Shown: piece after piece, positions 21,447 through 35,139 of the stretch | How positions within the stretch are numbered: position 1 is the stretch's first letter | How the letters are laid out: every line of letters begins with the position of its first letter | DNA from: Anastatus disparis | Taxonomy: Eukaryota > Arthropoda > Insecta > Hymenoptera > Eupelmidae | DNA: 64,000 bases | Assembly: GCA_017163975.1 (NCBI GenBank) | Contig: JAFFSR010000218.1 | Coordinates: 4,653,501-4,717,500 of the forward strand | Direction: 5' to 3' | Translations under genes and position numbers: made by a program | The notes under the pieces: model-generated | What the model was told of the DNA's origin: nothing | What the model saw: the letters and a program-made list of their open reading frames with translations, nothing else | The model's database searches: none

Positions 21447-24400
21447 TTAAATCTCCATAGGTTCAAAATTACGGCATGTTGGAAAATTTTTGGGTGTTGG
21501 TGGAAAATCTTTGTATTGACCAACTTGAACGACAAAGGACATTCCAGCATTATCGTGCTCGTCAAAGTGGCAATGGAAATACCAAAATCCTAAAATTCAA
21601 ATATTATTATATTTATTTTAATATTACTTTTCAAAATATTAAAGAAAATAGTTTTTTATTAAGAAACAAAAATCATAAAAACATTCGACTACATCAAGAT
21701 CAACTTAATTATTCTAAACTTTATGCAATCACAAAATTAAAGCATTAACCAACTCATTTTTTTATATATTTATTATAGAGTTATATATAAATTCACTCAC
21801 CAGGATTGTTCGCATAAAATCGTATGATAGTATAACCACCACCTGGTGCTCTGATTGTATCTTTAAGAGGCGCTCGATCAAGTCGCCTCTTAATTAGACC
21901 AGCTGCATCTAATTTCTTGATACGGTCAACCGAGACCGGTCCATCTAAATTTTCAGTTGCAACCACGCGGAAAAAGTATCCGTGCAGATGTAAGGGATGA
22001 TTTATTATGGCGTTTACACCTAAAAATTTTTAAATTCATTTTACTTTAAACAAATTATAAAGTATTTTTCTTTTATTTGATTTTCCATATCGTAAAATAA
22101 CGTCTATTTTCATAATTTTATATATAAAAAATCTTTCATTTCTATATTTTCGAATTTTATTATTATAAATTAGTTTTATTTACCTTCATCGACAAATATG
22201 AATTCTACAACAGAATTAAGTTCGAAGAACATTACTTGTGTACATGTACATTGTTCATAAAGACAATTTCTGCTTAAAGTGGTTGTGTTGCAAAGCGTAT
22301 CTGGTTTGATCATATTCCACTGTGTTTGCAATGGGAACGGTGGATGTTTGAACGTAATGTGATTTAGTTGAAAAGTACCCATTCTACGACCCTGTGGCAC
22401 TAAAATTATTTTAAAATAAAAATTAATAAAAATATTTGATTATATTTTATTAAAAATTTATAAATCAGTGCATTTCCATTCGAATGCGCAAAGCAGTTAT
22501 TTTTCACACTGTTGTAATTTGTTACCCGTACATAGAAAAAGAAAAAGAGTTATATGCAAGTATTATTTTTTGCTTTTTTGTATCAAATTCTATTTGTTTA
22601 AGTAAAAAAGAAATGTGCGATACATTTTCGATCTTTAATTTTTTTGTTACTTGAGAATATATTTTCTTTTACAATCCTCTTTTAAAAAAGTAAAGGATAA
22701 ATTCTGTCATCACGATAAGACAGTTTTGATTGGTTAAAATAAAACAAGTGACGAAAATTTGAAATTTAGAATAAAATTTTGAAATTTCAATGAATTATGT
22801 TAACTAATAAACAAATAAAACAAGGCGCGCGCAGCGCGCTTAAAATTGCTAGTATATGAAAAAATCGCTTCTATTCAGTCGAATGTTCGAGTTTGGTTAA
22901 ATTATGAGTTATTTTGTCTAAATTTGAAGGTTTTTTTTAAAAATTTTGCATTTACTTATTAATTATATGATATTAAAATAAGCTAAAATTATATTTTACA
23001 TTTTTGTAATTTATTATTTGTCCGAATAAGTGAGAAAATTTCTGCAAACTTTACCAAGGTGTGGAAAAGTATCGCTTTTTGCATTCATTGGACAAAGTAA
23101 TATTTTTTTAAGTTACCTTCATGATAGCCGTAAAGATTCGCACGATGATAATCATAATTATTAAGATGATAAAAATCAAAAGTGATAAATGCTTGATAAT
23201 CAACTTTTTCGTTGAGTGATTCGTCATTGGGTAAAACTGAAGTTAATGATGGAATATTTACGTTTGTTAAACTATTTGATTCTGTTCCTCTATTAAAAGG
23301 ATTCAGCACCTAGAATAAGTCACAAAAATTTCTTTAAAGATGTAATTTGCAAATCTTTTTAAAAACATCAAATGTCACTATGATAAAATTTAAGAAAAAA
23401 ATACTTGAAATTTAAAAATTATTAAAAATTTTATATCAATAAATTCTAATAAAAATATTCTTAATTTTCTGATAATTTTTTTAATCACCCTTGTTGATCT
23501 GGTATGTCTTAGAAGAGAGTAGCCAATATTTCCTGGAGGATCGTCAACTTCTGTACCACGAGGAATAAATCTATTAGTATAACGAAGAATGGCTACTTGA
23601 TTAGCTCCACTCGTACTATTATTACGACAGTTAGCTAATCCTCGAAATCTCATCCAAAAATTGCCAAAAAGTTGATTAGCAAAAACGATAAAATCGACTC
23701 TTTCGCCGGGCCATATTGTAATGATGTCAACTAAATGACGTAATTAATTATTATTGTTATTAAATAATTATATAATTTTTAAAAGATTCTTTTATTAACT
23801 CAAATACGTTAATCATTATGAATTTCAATTTTTGATAAAATATTTTATACCCAATTATTCTTGTTTCAATTATCATATAATATTATCCCATAATGCAAAA
23901 AATATATATAAACATAATCTTACATACCTTCAACGGGTTCTATGTCTTCAGCATCTAAGCTAATGACGAGCATTGAATGATTGTCGATTGCCATTTCAAT
24001 AGGACAATCTCTTGTTCCAGCAGAAGTCAATCTAAATCTATATCGTTTATTCTAAAAACAAATAAGGAATAAATTTAAGTGTCAGTTTCTTATTTTATAA
24101 AAATAGTAAAAATATATTTTTCAGATATCTTGAATTGAAAAAAAATATTCAGTGGTTTATTCACAATTTTTTTTTTTTGATTCTCTGCAAATTTTATAAT
24201 ATTTGTCAAATTCTAGGTAGACATGAAAATAATTTCACCCATCAGAGTACTAATTTGTAATCAGAATTAATACTTACTGGTTTAACATCAAAAATAGCAG
24301 TTGGCGAATAAGCCGTTTGATTATCTTGTTCGAATAAACGATTGCGTCCTAAGCCATTGACCAAAAGCGTGTTTGGATTAACGCCCAAACGATCATGCCA

Positions 24401-27400
24401 TTCCTTAATCATATTACCATCACCGGTCAATGGAGTCCAATCGTTAATAATTATGTGCTGATTGTCATAATCGTACAGATGTCTGTGGACGTAGTCTTTG
24501 GGCGTTGGATGTATTATTAGCGCACCGTACAAACCATCGGCCCTTTGGTTTCCTTAAAACAATTTAGGATTACTTTGTATATTTGAAAAGAGAACAAATT
24601 TTGTATGATGGGGAAAAATATTTTTATAGATGAAATAACAATACTTTTGATATAGTTTTTTAAAAAAGTTTTATTGTTTCAACTTACCAATATGCGAATG
24701 CCAAAAATAAGTTCCATGTGTCGAAGCATTAAAGACGTAAGTGAATTCTGAACCAGGTAAAATTGGACACTGAGTAATGTATGGCACTCCGTCCATGAAT
24801 GGTGTACCTTGTTGATTGACTCCGTGCCAATGTATCGTAACTGTTTCCGATAGCATGACATTTTTAACCTCAACAATGATTGTATCATCTTGGCATACCT
24901 TGAACATTGATTACATAATAAAATTATAAAATCATAACAAAAATAATAACAAACAATTTATTTGAAATTAAAAGATTTAATTTTTATATTAGTTTAAATT
25001 TTGAACGTTAAAATATTTTCTAAGGAAACTCAAAAAGTTAAAAGATTTAAAAAAGTAGTTTATGTAAATTATCAATCTATTGAACTAATAAAAAAATATT
25101 CTTTTTATTTTGACAAAGCTTCCTTATAAAATATTTAAGTAATATTTTCATTTGAAGTTCACGAATAAATCAATTTCTTTCGAGTTTAACGGCATTTCTA
25201 ATTTTCGTTTAAAATTTATAAAAAGTAATAAACCCAATTTATTTATTTATTTATTTTACTAAAATAAATGCATTAACATGACTCTAAGTCAAGTTATTTA
25301 TTTTCTTAAATCATGAATTTAAGATATCAATAAAAAGTAAAGCAAGAATTGTTTATAAAGTACCTCAATAGTAGGTCCAGGTAATCGTCGATTAACAACG
25401 TGTAAAGTTTTCTGAAAACCATCAGCAGGCATGCAATGAGGTCTATAACAATCGGCAAGGTTGAAAGGACAATCGTAGCATGCCTTGCTCATGGAACTTA
25501 ATATTTCAACAACGAATACATAATGACATCTCGCGGGTGCAGCTCCATTGCAATCACGTCTACAAGGATGCTCCGACCAATTGTACCTGTCTGCTTCGTA
25601 ACCATAATAGGCCTGATCGCTGGGAGTCAAAACTGCTTGGTTGGCTGATGTTTAAATGAAAATTTTTTATTTAAAAATATTATTTAGAGATGTCATACAG
25701 AAAAAATATATACAACATAATTTAGTAAAGAACATGATAATCTGTTAAACAAATATAAAAATTTTCGTAATGATTTATCGCTTAATTTATCAATTTATTC
25801 TTTATCAAATTGAGTTATAAAAATTTGTTTTTTTAAGTGTCGGACCTTGCCCCGATTTATTATAATGAATATTAAGTCTCTAAAATATGTATAAAGGAAT
25901 GTTCCTACTCCACCTTTACTATAATCATGATATTTTAGAATATTTATAGACATTACCTTAAATATTATTGAGCATGTATGAAGAAATTAAAATTTGTTCA
26001 ATAATATTAATCGCAAATGTTACCAACCTGTGCATCTTGTCTCGAATACGTAACAAAAAGTTAAAGTTCAACCAAAAAAATAAGCACATTTATCAACATT
26101 TGCATCTCTGATTTTTTATTGTATTTGATCCTTCAAAACTCAATACACAATAATTAGATTACCTCACTAACAGATTGATGACGGAAAGAGCATCTTTAAA
26201 ATCAATTGCTTTTATTTATTGCTCTGACTTATTTTTAAAACGGTATAAACGGTACATAAGCGCGCGATTAATTAACTAAATTTATCATGATTACTTATGT
26301 TCATTTTTGTAATCGCATGAGTTTCCTTATAGACATATGTGATGTGCAATCGCTATCAAAACACTACGTGTTGTGATTGCAATCAATTGACGCGCGAAGC
26401 TTTGTTTGATTACTTTTATTACACGGATATGATTCAAAGAATGCAAAGAGAATTTTATTTTTGGACTAGAGTTCTTCTTCTTCTTATTGATTGGTTTGTT
26501 GTGATTTTCTGCATGATGATTGATAATTAGGCGTTTATGAATTTGATTAATTTTAAATGATGTTGATCATTATGTTGACGTGAGGTAAAGCATCCACCAC
26601 TTCGCACAATATGCTCGTTTTTATATTAAAATTATGTCTTTTATTTTATTTTTGGTCGTTGATAATGAAATTTTTGTTCCATTTCACTGATTATCAGATT
26701 GACGTTAAATTATAAAAATGAAGTATTTATTGCAAAGCTAAAAAAAGCATCTTTCTGAATACTGTTTTGTAATAGTAGTCAGACGTCATTTGCGTAATAA
26801 AAATGCACGTACTCAACGATTACGATTACAATATAGAATCACGTCTTTAGTGATTGCGGTTATGATAAAAATTACGTATTTGATGAAACGTCATTTAAAT
26901 GCATTGAATATTTTTGAAAATAGCACTCGTGAATTTTTTGTTTTAGCATAATTATCTTATAAAAATTAATTTTTTACAAATTATTGCAAAAATTATATTA
27001 GTTACAAACCCATTGAAAATAATTAAAAAATTCTTTAAGTATCCGAATTTAAAATAAGATGCTTGTTACTTCGAATCTCATAATGATTTTGCAATAATGT
27101 GTATTGTGACGGGTGAAATGTACTTGTTATCAATGACAATGTTTTTTATATATTATAAAGTTAAATGATAATTATTTTTTTTCCCAAAAATCATCAACAA
27201 TACGTATCGTAGATTATAAAATTATTTTGCACGATTGCTTTTTTACTTATATTTGAATTTGAATATCTTGTATGATTATCTTGACTTGTAATTTTTGTAT
27301 TTGTTACATTTATAAATCGTTTCTTTTTCTCTATAACGCTCTCTATAAATTATTTTTTATAACATTATTCCATTTTTGCAGCATTCGAAATAAATGCATA

Positions 27401-28055
27401 GTATTTTAAATATGTCAAAAACTAAAATTTCAATTATACTTTCAAGATCAAGGACTTTTATAGTACCTTAGACTGTTAAAAAATAACTGTTATTGCTGTG
27501 CAATTTTAATTTTTGAAAACTTTTATGATTTTCCGCGTTTAATATTTGCTTTCTCGATCCATAATTCGGATATTAAACAGTAAAATTATAAATAGAAACA
27601 TTAAGAGTTACTTAAAAATCGTCATTCTTTGTTGATAAATAATATTTATTAACCATTTGATATTAACATGATACATAGTTATTGCATTGGCAAGATGACG
27701 TGATTGCATGTAAGTGAATTTTTGAAGCTAAACTGTATTAAATGGAATTAGTAATTTGATGAATGAAGAATTTCCCAGGACGAATCTAATGATCCTACAG
27801 ATTTCGATTTCATAGTCGATACTATCCTGGTTGAGTTCAAAATTATGGGAGTTTGGGAAGCTGGACAAGAGAAAATGAAAAGGTTTATAATCAAAGTATA
27901 TACTGATCCTTTAAAACTTGTTAATAGGAAAAATGAATATTTATTGATGAATATTCTATGTATGTATTTCTTGAAATTGTAATAATTAAAATTTACTTAC
28001 TTGTAAAGCCACTAACAATGATAAGAGTTAACAAAAACTGTTGTTTTGTCAGCAT
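21447..28055 (-). CDS. Laccase B, secreted multicopper oxidase (10 coding exons)
   Basis: Complete insect-type laccase, 652 aa. Coding exons in order: 28001-28055, 25364-25644, 24688-24898, 24278-24552, 23928-24051, 23489-23730, 23117-23309, 22184-22399, 21801-22019, 21447-21589. All have GT/AG borders and a consistent frame. Exon 1 encodes the signal peptide MLTKQQFLLTLIIVSGFT. The cysteine-rich N-terminus ([21 protein letters not shown]) is typical of insect laccases. Copper ligands: HWHG at 135-138, WHSH at 178-181, HPLHLHG at 540-546 and HCHFDEHDNAGM at 611-622, with Met622 the expected axial ligand of the type 1 copper. It is expected to oxidise phenolic substrates outside the cell (cuticle, venom or gut); the exact role is not readable here. 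Intron 1 is long (2.4 kb). Exon 6 is six codons longer than in C and D. Confidence 0.93.
25645..28000 (-). other. Intron 1 of laccase B
   Basis: Large AT-rich first intron. No second gene is convincing; the open frame at 26339-26530 has no family resemblance. Regulatory elements may lie here, but none is identifiable by eye. Confidence 0.5.
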
Positions 28056-28795
28056 TCTTATGTATATTTTTAAACTACAAAATCAATAAATGAATTAACA
28101 GTAGAGTAACTGATTCTTTTTCATCGAACGCTTCCGACAATTTTATTACATTCAAATATTTTTTCATCAAATTTTCACTTCTTATTGCAACTTGAATCTT
28201 TAAGGTCGCGATTTTTATTATAACCGTAATCGTTATACGTGCTTTTCGTTACAATTACAATCGTTACGTGCGTGATTTTTTATGTAACAATTTTTAATAA
28301 ATGCGTACCTTCTATTCTAATTATTACAAACATTTACTCGTTTTGCATGCATCGATACATTCATTTTTCCTTTTATTCCACGTGGCTCAAGTTTATACAA
28401 AAAGTATAGGGAAAAAAATTTCGTATGTAAAATAATTATATTTCATTTTAACAATAGGATTTTTTTGATTTTATATAAATATTATGTTTGTGATAAAAAT
28501 TAAGAAATACGTAATAAAAATGAGCTCGCGTATTTTGTTATTTTATGAAAAATTTGATATTCGTTCTTACATAAAAAAATTCATTCAAATTGTAATAATT
28601 ATTAATACATTCAAAAACATAATATCTTTTATATTAATTGTAAGAACATTAAAAATATTGATAAAATAATTTTAAAAAATTTCCAATTGAATATTTGACT
28701 AATAGCCTCATTCCACGCTGATTCCAATATTCAATGTACAATCTATTGTCAATCATTCATCCCTTCTTATCTCCACTAATAGAATTTCTTGCGTA
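28056..28795. other. Upstream region of laccase B
   Basis: Presumed promoter of laccase B. AT-rich, with no certain TATA/initiator pair and no coding sequence recognised. Confidence 0.4.
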
Positions 28796-29287
28796 TCAAT
28801 GTCTAATTTCAAACGTATCAAGATCCACATTAAGTTTTTTAATGTCCACCATATTTAGAGAATCAAATAAAATGTTCAACGCAGGGTAAATCATTATCAT
28901 AACAGTGATTTCTGGATCGAGTAATATCTGGACGTATCTTTTTATTAACAATCTATCGATAATGCGATCTTGAATAAATGTTTTTGTCGTATTCTCTGAT
29001 TTTACTTTTATGCGAGCGTTAAAATTATTCAAAAATGTTTCATCGATTATTAGATTTATCACTGAATTCACATCTGAAGGGAATTCCATCATTTTGATGT
29101 TGTACAATAATTTGGCAATGGACACTTTTAATTCGTCATTTTTAGTTTCGAATTTTGGATAATCTTTGTTACGATAATACCATAACAGAAGTTCATTATT
29201 TTGGCCAATAATCAACTTTAAACGTTCGGATAGTAAAAAGAAAATAGCTTGCTCTTCAACATTGTTAATAGGCAATGAGTCGTCCAA
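28796..29287 (-). CDS. Hypothetical protein, 163 aa
   Basis: Uninterrupted frame of 163 codons, long for DNA this AT-rich, beginning MDDSLPINNVEEQ. The composition is protein-like (charged and hydrophobic residues alternate, helical appearance, few low-complexity runs), with no signal peptide or membrane segment. I do not recognise the family. It could be a single-exon gene, one exon of a larger gene, or a decayed gene fragment. It lies between laccases B and C on the same strand, about 740 bp upstream of B. Confidence 0.4.
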   Translation of the reverse strand: MDDSLPINNVEEQAIFFLLSERLKLIIGQNNELLLWYYRNKDYPKFETKNDELKVSIAKLLYNIKMMEFPSDVNSVINLIIDETFLNNFNARIKVKSENTTKTFIQDRIIDRLLIKRYVQILLDPEITVMIMIYPALNILFDSLNMVDIKKLNVDLDTFEIRH

Positions 29288-29562
29288 TCAAGTTTTACGA
29301 ACTCTTTCTTTCATTGTCAATAGATCTTGTATCGTATGCCGTTAAAAAAGATTTTTGAAATAAATGAGGATAATTTTAATATGAATTTTTACAACGGTTA
29401 TCATAAAATTATGAATAAGTTAACTACCAATAAAAATTGACGATATTATTATGCCAATTTTTGATAAAATCGTTATGCTATTGAAAATAATTTTTTAATT
29501 ACTGTATACGACACTGTGTTTTGTGAGTGAAAATAATTTTTTTTTTTATTATTAAATTAAAG

Positions 29563-29674
29563 AGGGATGATTGGCGTAATTGGCAAGGGCGCTGTACTGA
29601 TGTGATTTTCCAATTGTCATAATCGTAACTCGAAGGGCGCGGGATCAAATCCCCACTATAGGCCGAATTTCATT
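29563..29674 (+). repeat. tRNA-like SINE head, distinct family
   Basis: An A-box-like stretch (ggcgtaattggcaagg) and a B-box-like stretch (gggatcaaatcccc) are about 60 bases apart, which is too degenerate and poorly folded for a functional tRNA. It differs from the SINE family at 42018 and elsewhere. About 850 bp from here to laccase C hold only this and the foldback at 30144. Confidence 0.4.
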
Positions 29675-30143
29675 GAAACGTTGTGTGCTGTACATTTTGT
29701 TTTTCCAGATTTTGGATGGCTGAGATCGATATCGTGAACCGAATTATCGCAAGGAATGGGCTGATACTATTTTAAATAATATGTCTAATCTAAGGTAAAT
29801 GGGTTTCTAGTCCGTAGAAATGGTCAAAAAAAATAATATTTTTAAAAATCGTATACATATTATCATTGTTGCGAGCAGTTTTAAACATGCACATTTATAT
29901 TTTACATTATAGTTACATTAGTTATATGTATCGTACATAAACTTTAAATAAGTTAAATTTTTACAGTGATGCGTATACAATATGAATTTTTTCTTGGATA
30001 CGTTTTTAAAAACTCACTAACCCAAAGAGTGTCAGCTCTTATATTATAAAAATATGAAAAAATTTAAGACTCCAATACTCGATAGCTCGAAGCTACGTGA
30101 TATATTAGTTATTATTTTCTAAAAGATAATAAAAATTAATATT

Positions 30144-30353
30144 GTTTCAAAGGACCATAAATAAGCACTTACTTATCTTATGTTACAAAATATTATAAAA
30201 CGTTCAGAAAAAAATCTATTAAAAAAGAAGTTGATTGAATATATTTTGATATATAAAAGCTTAAATTAAAGAATTTTTGGTGAACTTTTTATACTATTTT
30301 GATGAATCATAAAAGGGAAGTTCATGCTCATTTATGGTTCTTTGAAATAATGC
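30144..30353. repeat. Foldback element downstream of laccase C
   Basis: The ends tttcaaaggaccataaataagca and its counterpart at 30325-30353 (tgctcatttatggttctttga) pair over about 25 bases. The non-coding interior suggests a small MITE. Confidence 0.5.
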
Positions 30354-30548
30354 TATTTTTTAGTATTTTTCATAACAACATCGGTGATCCAAAGGATTCA
30401 TACTTTCCTGGTACATTTTAAAATTCTTAAAATCCCAAATATTTCTTATCATTACCCATCCTCCATTGTAAATTTTTTCATTACATTACAAAGTCTAATT
30501 ATTAATACTACAAAATACAATTTAAATATTTAAAAACATTTTCATATA

Positions 30549-33500
30549 TTAATAATCCGGTGAGAAGTTATGACAGGTTGGGAAATTTTTAGGCACTGCC
30601 GGGAAATCCTTGGGCTCACCAACTTGTACGACAAGAGCCATACCAGCATTGTCATGTTGATCGTAGTGGCAATGGAAATACCAATATCCTAAAATTGAAA
30701 TTTTTATTAATCGTCTTTCAAAAATTTCTTTAAAAAAATATTTTTGCCATCCCCTGCCCAAAAGTACCACTTCTCCTCCCGGCTCAAAATCGACGAAGTG
30801 GTACTTTTGGTCTGGGTATGACAAAAAATAGCATATTCACCACGGGAGTTAATTAAAAATGCCTTAAATCGTATGTTTGTCACCCTCGCCTTCGGCTCGG
30901 GTGACAATTACATACGATTTAAGACATTTTTGAAATTAACTCCCTAGGTGAATAATATACTAATACTTACCAGGATTATTCGCATAAAATCGTATGATAG
31001 TATAACCGCCGCCCGGTGCTTTAATGGTATCTTTATAAGGTGCACGATCAAGTCGTCTCTTGATTTTACCTTCTCTATCTAACTGCTTAACGTCTTCAAT
31101 CGATATTGGCCCTTGCAAGCTTTCCGTTGCGATAACACGGAATGAAAAACCGTGCAAATGGAAAGGATGATTTATGGTAAAGTATCTACCTAGAAAATTT
31201 AAACATTGGAAGCTATTAATAAATAATTATAAATGATGAAAACAATAAATTTTATTGAATATTTATGGAACTCTTTATTTATATTATAATATGTTTATAT
31301 TAAATTTCAAATAAATAATTATGTAATATTTTATCAGTAAAAAAAGCACAGCATTGGATCATCAAATTTTTTTATTACAGTTTAAAAAAACGTTTCATTT
31401 TAGACGTGATTTATATCAAAACAGTTGGATATTTAAAAATTCATTTTTTTTAAATACAAAACACAGAGCTATTTTATTTTTAACTTATTAACTTCACAAT
31501 TTCGTTAAATGCATTTATTAATGTGTAAAATTTATTTAAAAAATTTGCATAATATTGAAACATTTTCTTTACATACCTTCATCGACGAATATTATTTCAA
31601 CAACAGAATTAAGCTCGAATTTCATGACGTGTGTGCATATGCATTGTTCTTTTGTGCAATTTTTAGATATAGTTTCGTAATGACAAAGAGTATCCGGTTC
31701 TATCATATCGTATTGTGTTAATAATGGGATAGACGGAAATTTAAATGATATGTGGTTCATTTGAAGAGTTCCCATTCTACGCCTGTTTGGTACTGGAATG
31801 ATTTTTCAATAATATTAAACTAAAAATTTTTCAAATATGGTATTGATTGGATAATCAAAATTTTTATTTAAATTAAATACCTTGATAATATCCGTAAAGA
31901 TCTTTACGGTGAAAATTGTAATTGTTAAGCGGATAAAAGTCAAACGTAACGTATACTTGCTTATCTGCTTTTTCTTTAAGTGATATATCATTCTCTGCCA
32001 TTGCATTCAATAATGGAATGGTTATGTACACTGAATGATTTGATTCTGTTCCCCTATTAAAGGGATTAAATATCTAAAAATGCAAAAAATTATTAAATTT
32101 TTATTAAAAATTCAAATATTTTGTTTTTTTCTTATTTTTAAACTGATTTCTCAATTTAGCTATATTAATCTTTTTAACAAAATTAAAATATCATGAAAAA
32201 ATAAACATTTTATGGGAAACATAATTTTTTTCAATTTTAAAATGATTTAAAAATGTTTTATTACTAAATGATTACCCTTGTTTTTTGAGTATGTTGTGGT
32301 ATAGTATAACCGGTCGGTGCCTTAGGATTTCTATGTTTTGCACCTTTGTATCGAAGTATGGCTACTTGAAATACTCCAGTCGTGCTATTGGTCCGACAAT
32401 TACCATATCCTCGAACTCTGATCCAATAATTGTCAATGGATTGATTTGCATGGAGGACGAAGTCAACTCTTTCACCAGGCCAGATTGTAATGATATCGAC
32501 TAAATGATGCAAGTGTCCATTTATTTAAAGTGGCTATATGATTACTTAAATTTCTTTCATCAATATAAATATTACATACCTGGAACAGGATCTATGTCTC
32601 GGCTGTCTAAGCTCATAATTAACATCGTGTGGTTATCGATTGATAATTCAGTAGGGCAATCTTCTGAACCACCATTAATTAATCTAAATCTATATCTTTT
32701 GTGCTAAAAAAATAATTAAAATTCATCATGTAAATTAAATTCTTAAATTTCTTGACAATTTCAAATAAAATAAAAAATATTTTAAGTAAAAGTTCACAAT
32801 ATTTTTCTAAAAGGTATAACTAGGAATCGATAATCTTACTTTTCTAACTTTAAAAACAGACGAGGGTACATAAGCGACGGTATTCGTATCGTTTCTTCTA
32901 AATTGCCGATAACGTCCTTTGCCATTGATTAAATACGTAGTTGGAACAGCACTTCCAACAACATCATGCCATTCCCTGATCATAGCATCATTACCACTCA
33001 TTTGATTCCATTCGTTAATGAGGATGTATTGGTTATCATAATCGTACAATGGTTTATCAACACAGCCTTCGTTTACCGGATGGATTATCAATGCACCAAA
33101 CAAGCCGTCAGCTCTTTGTTGTCCTTAAAGCAATGTTCGAAGAGTATGTTAATTTTATAGAATATATTTATGAATATATTTACAAAAATTGATATAGAAA
33201 TTTTGTTTATTTCGAAATTATCATATCAAATTAATAATAAATTAATAATAAATTAATAATAGAATTTCCGTTAAATTTTCTACTATACTGAGTAATCAAT
33301 AGTCTTATCATAAAATTTTGCAATATTTAATAAACAGGTTTGATGAATCTAATTGCGTCAACTTACCCATATGCGAATGCCAAAGATAAGTCCCATGAGT
33401 CGAAGCATTAAAGACATAAGTAAATTTTTGATTGGGCAAAATTGGACATTGAGATACATATGGTACGCCATCCATATATGGCGAGCCTTTTTGTTTTATT

Positions 33501-35139
33501 CCATGCCAATGTATTGTAACTGTTTCTGATGGCATCGCATTTCTCACGTCAACAATAATTGTATCACCTTGACACACCTAAAAGTTAAGGAAAAAATAAT
33601 GTACTGTATGAGAATTCAGAAAATTTTAGCTCTGTTATTTAATATTTTCAATGTTTTATTCTACGATTGAATTAATATGATCCTACTGAATAATTAATAT
33701 AATAATTGTTTTTTAATAAAACGTTAATAAATTAATGGATTTACAAAATTTATGAACAATCATCAAGAAGCTACTAGATTTCAAATAAATCAATCCTTAA
33801 TCTCATAAAGTTTTGACATTTTTAAATCGATATATTTTAATGATAAACCAAAATACCTCAATAGTAGGTCCTGGTAACTGTCTATTAGCAACATATAATG
33901 TCTTTGGGAAACCATCGGCTGGCATACAATGAGGTCGATAACAATCAGTAACGTTAAAAGGGCAATCATAACACGCTTTGCTCATTGAACTCAAATTTTC
34001 AATGACAAGTACGTAATGACATTTCATTGGTTTATGTTTATTGCATTCACGTTTGCAAGGATGTTTCGTCCAGTCATATCTGTCTGCTTCAGAACCATGG
34101 TAATCCTCGTCATGAGAGTTTAAAAGGGCTTGGATAGCTATAATTTAAAGAGGATATTTAAAAAAAATGAATTTATTGTACTTAAGTAGCAAATAAAAAT
34201 TATAAATGATGAAAGTTATAAATTTTCCCAATTGATAAATATTACGAAATTTATTATAAATCATATATGGGCAAATCCCGCGATATTTTAATATTAATAT
34301 TTTTTTGATATATATTAAAATTTTTTATAATGTTTTTAATCATGGATACACACTATTTTATAAAACATTATTGGATTCTGCTCTTCAAATGATATATTTG
34401 GACTCAAAATCATCAAAATATTTTATAGGGCTATATAAGAAAAAAGCAGTAAATACTAAAATTAATAGTAAAATAAACTTGTCAATTATTTATTTTTGAA
34501 ATGTAGATTACCCAAAAGCCCATCACATTTTTTAAATTTAAATTATGGTAGAAGGTAGCTAAGAAATTATACTTTTGAAAAATTAATGCCTTATGGTATG
34601 CCTACTTATGCAACTATGATACACTGTATCAAATATCAACTAGATTTTTAATATTTTAACAATTTCAATATTCATTGCTACTTTTCCAAAAGGCCTCATG
34701 GAATATCTTGATAATTTTACGTCTAAGCGTAGCATTTAGGCAAAATCCAATGATGTTTCATAAAATAGTGTGTCCGCATTATTAAAAAAGTTATGAACGA
34801 TTTTAATATGGATTAAATAAATATTAAAATATCACGGGATTTACCCATATATCAATTTCAAAAAAGCATATAACAATTAAAATTAGAGATATTAGCTATT
34901 TTCCATCACACTTATTTTGTATTTAAAAACTAATTCATTTAAAATAGTCAATATTATCCTGAAATCAATATGTTTATCAAACCATTTCAAATAGTCTTCA
35001 CAACAATATTTGATTTTTATTTTTATTAATCGTTCTGTACTAATATTTATTTTTTAAAATAGTAAAAATTGAACTTTCACTCACTTGTAAAGCCAGTAAC
35101 AATTACAAAAAGAAACAAAACTTGTCCTTTGAACCACAT
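30549..35139 (-). CDS. Laccase C, secreted multicopper oxidase (10 coding exons)
   Basis: Complete, 648 aa. Coding exons: 35085-35139, 33857-34137, 33367-33577, 32840-33123, 32580-32703, 32276-32499, 31881-32073, 31577-31792, 30971-31189, 30549-30688. Phases are identical to B and D. Exon 1 encodes MWFKGQVLFLFVIVTGFT, a signal peptide nearly the same as in D. Copper motifs: HWHG 135-138, WHSH 178-181, HPFHLHG 537-543 and HCHYDQHDNAGM 608-619. The N-terminal Cys motifs are HPCKREC, CHYVLVIE and ACYDCP. Exon 4 is three codons longer than in B and D (RRNDTNTVAY). Intron 1 holds a 597-bp foldback element. Intron 9 holds the two-hairpin element, ending only 10 bases from the splice donor. It is probably a close tandem duplicate of D. 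Confidence 0.93.
30741..30960. mobile_element. Two-hairpin element, copy in laccase C intron 9
   Basis: Hairpin I has arms aagtaccacttc/gaagtggtactttt within tttttgccat...atgacaaaaa. Hairpin II has a core gtcaccctcgcc-ttcgg-ctcgggtgac and outer arms ttcacc/ggtgaa, separated by a stem gagttaatt/aattaactc unrelated to the other copies. Hairpin I, the core and the ends are shared with 43031-43250. The element is non-coding and GC-rich in AT-rich DNA. No known family is recognised. Confidence 0.7.
34261..34857. repeat. Foldback element in laccase C intron 1
   Basis: Ends atatgggcaaatcccgcgat and its counterpart atcacgggatttacccatat pair, and pairing continues for about 140 bases on each side (for example acacactattttat). 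The spacer of about 310 bp has no gene. It looks like a non-autonomous transposon. Confidence 0.6.

Larger units (their letters stand above)
18110..21820. repeat. Segmental duplication, unit 2
   Basis: Partner of 11270-15123. It contains ankyrin copy 3 with its promoter and runs into the intact 3' end of laccase B, so this is probably the parental arrangement. About 340 bp at 18357-18700 has no counterpart in unit 1. Confidence 0.75.

Noticed and set aside
30549..30824. Frame continuing from laccase C exon 10 through the two-hairpin element
   Set aside because: It crosses a clear splice acceptor shared by the paralogues; the ATG lies in the element by chance.
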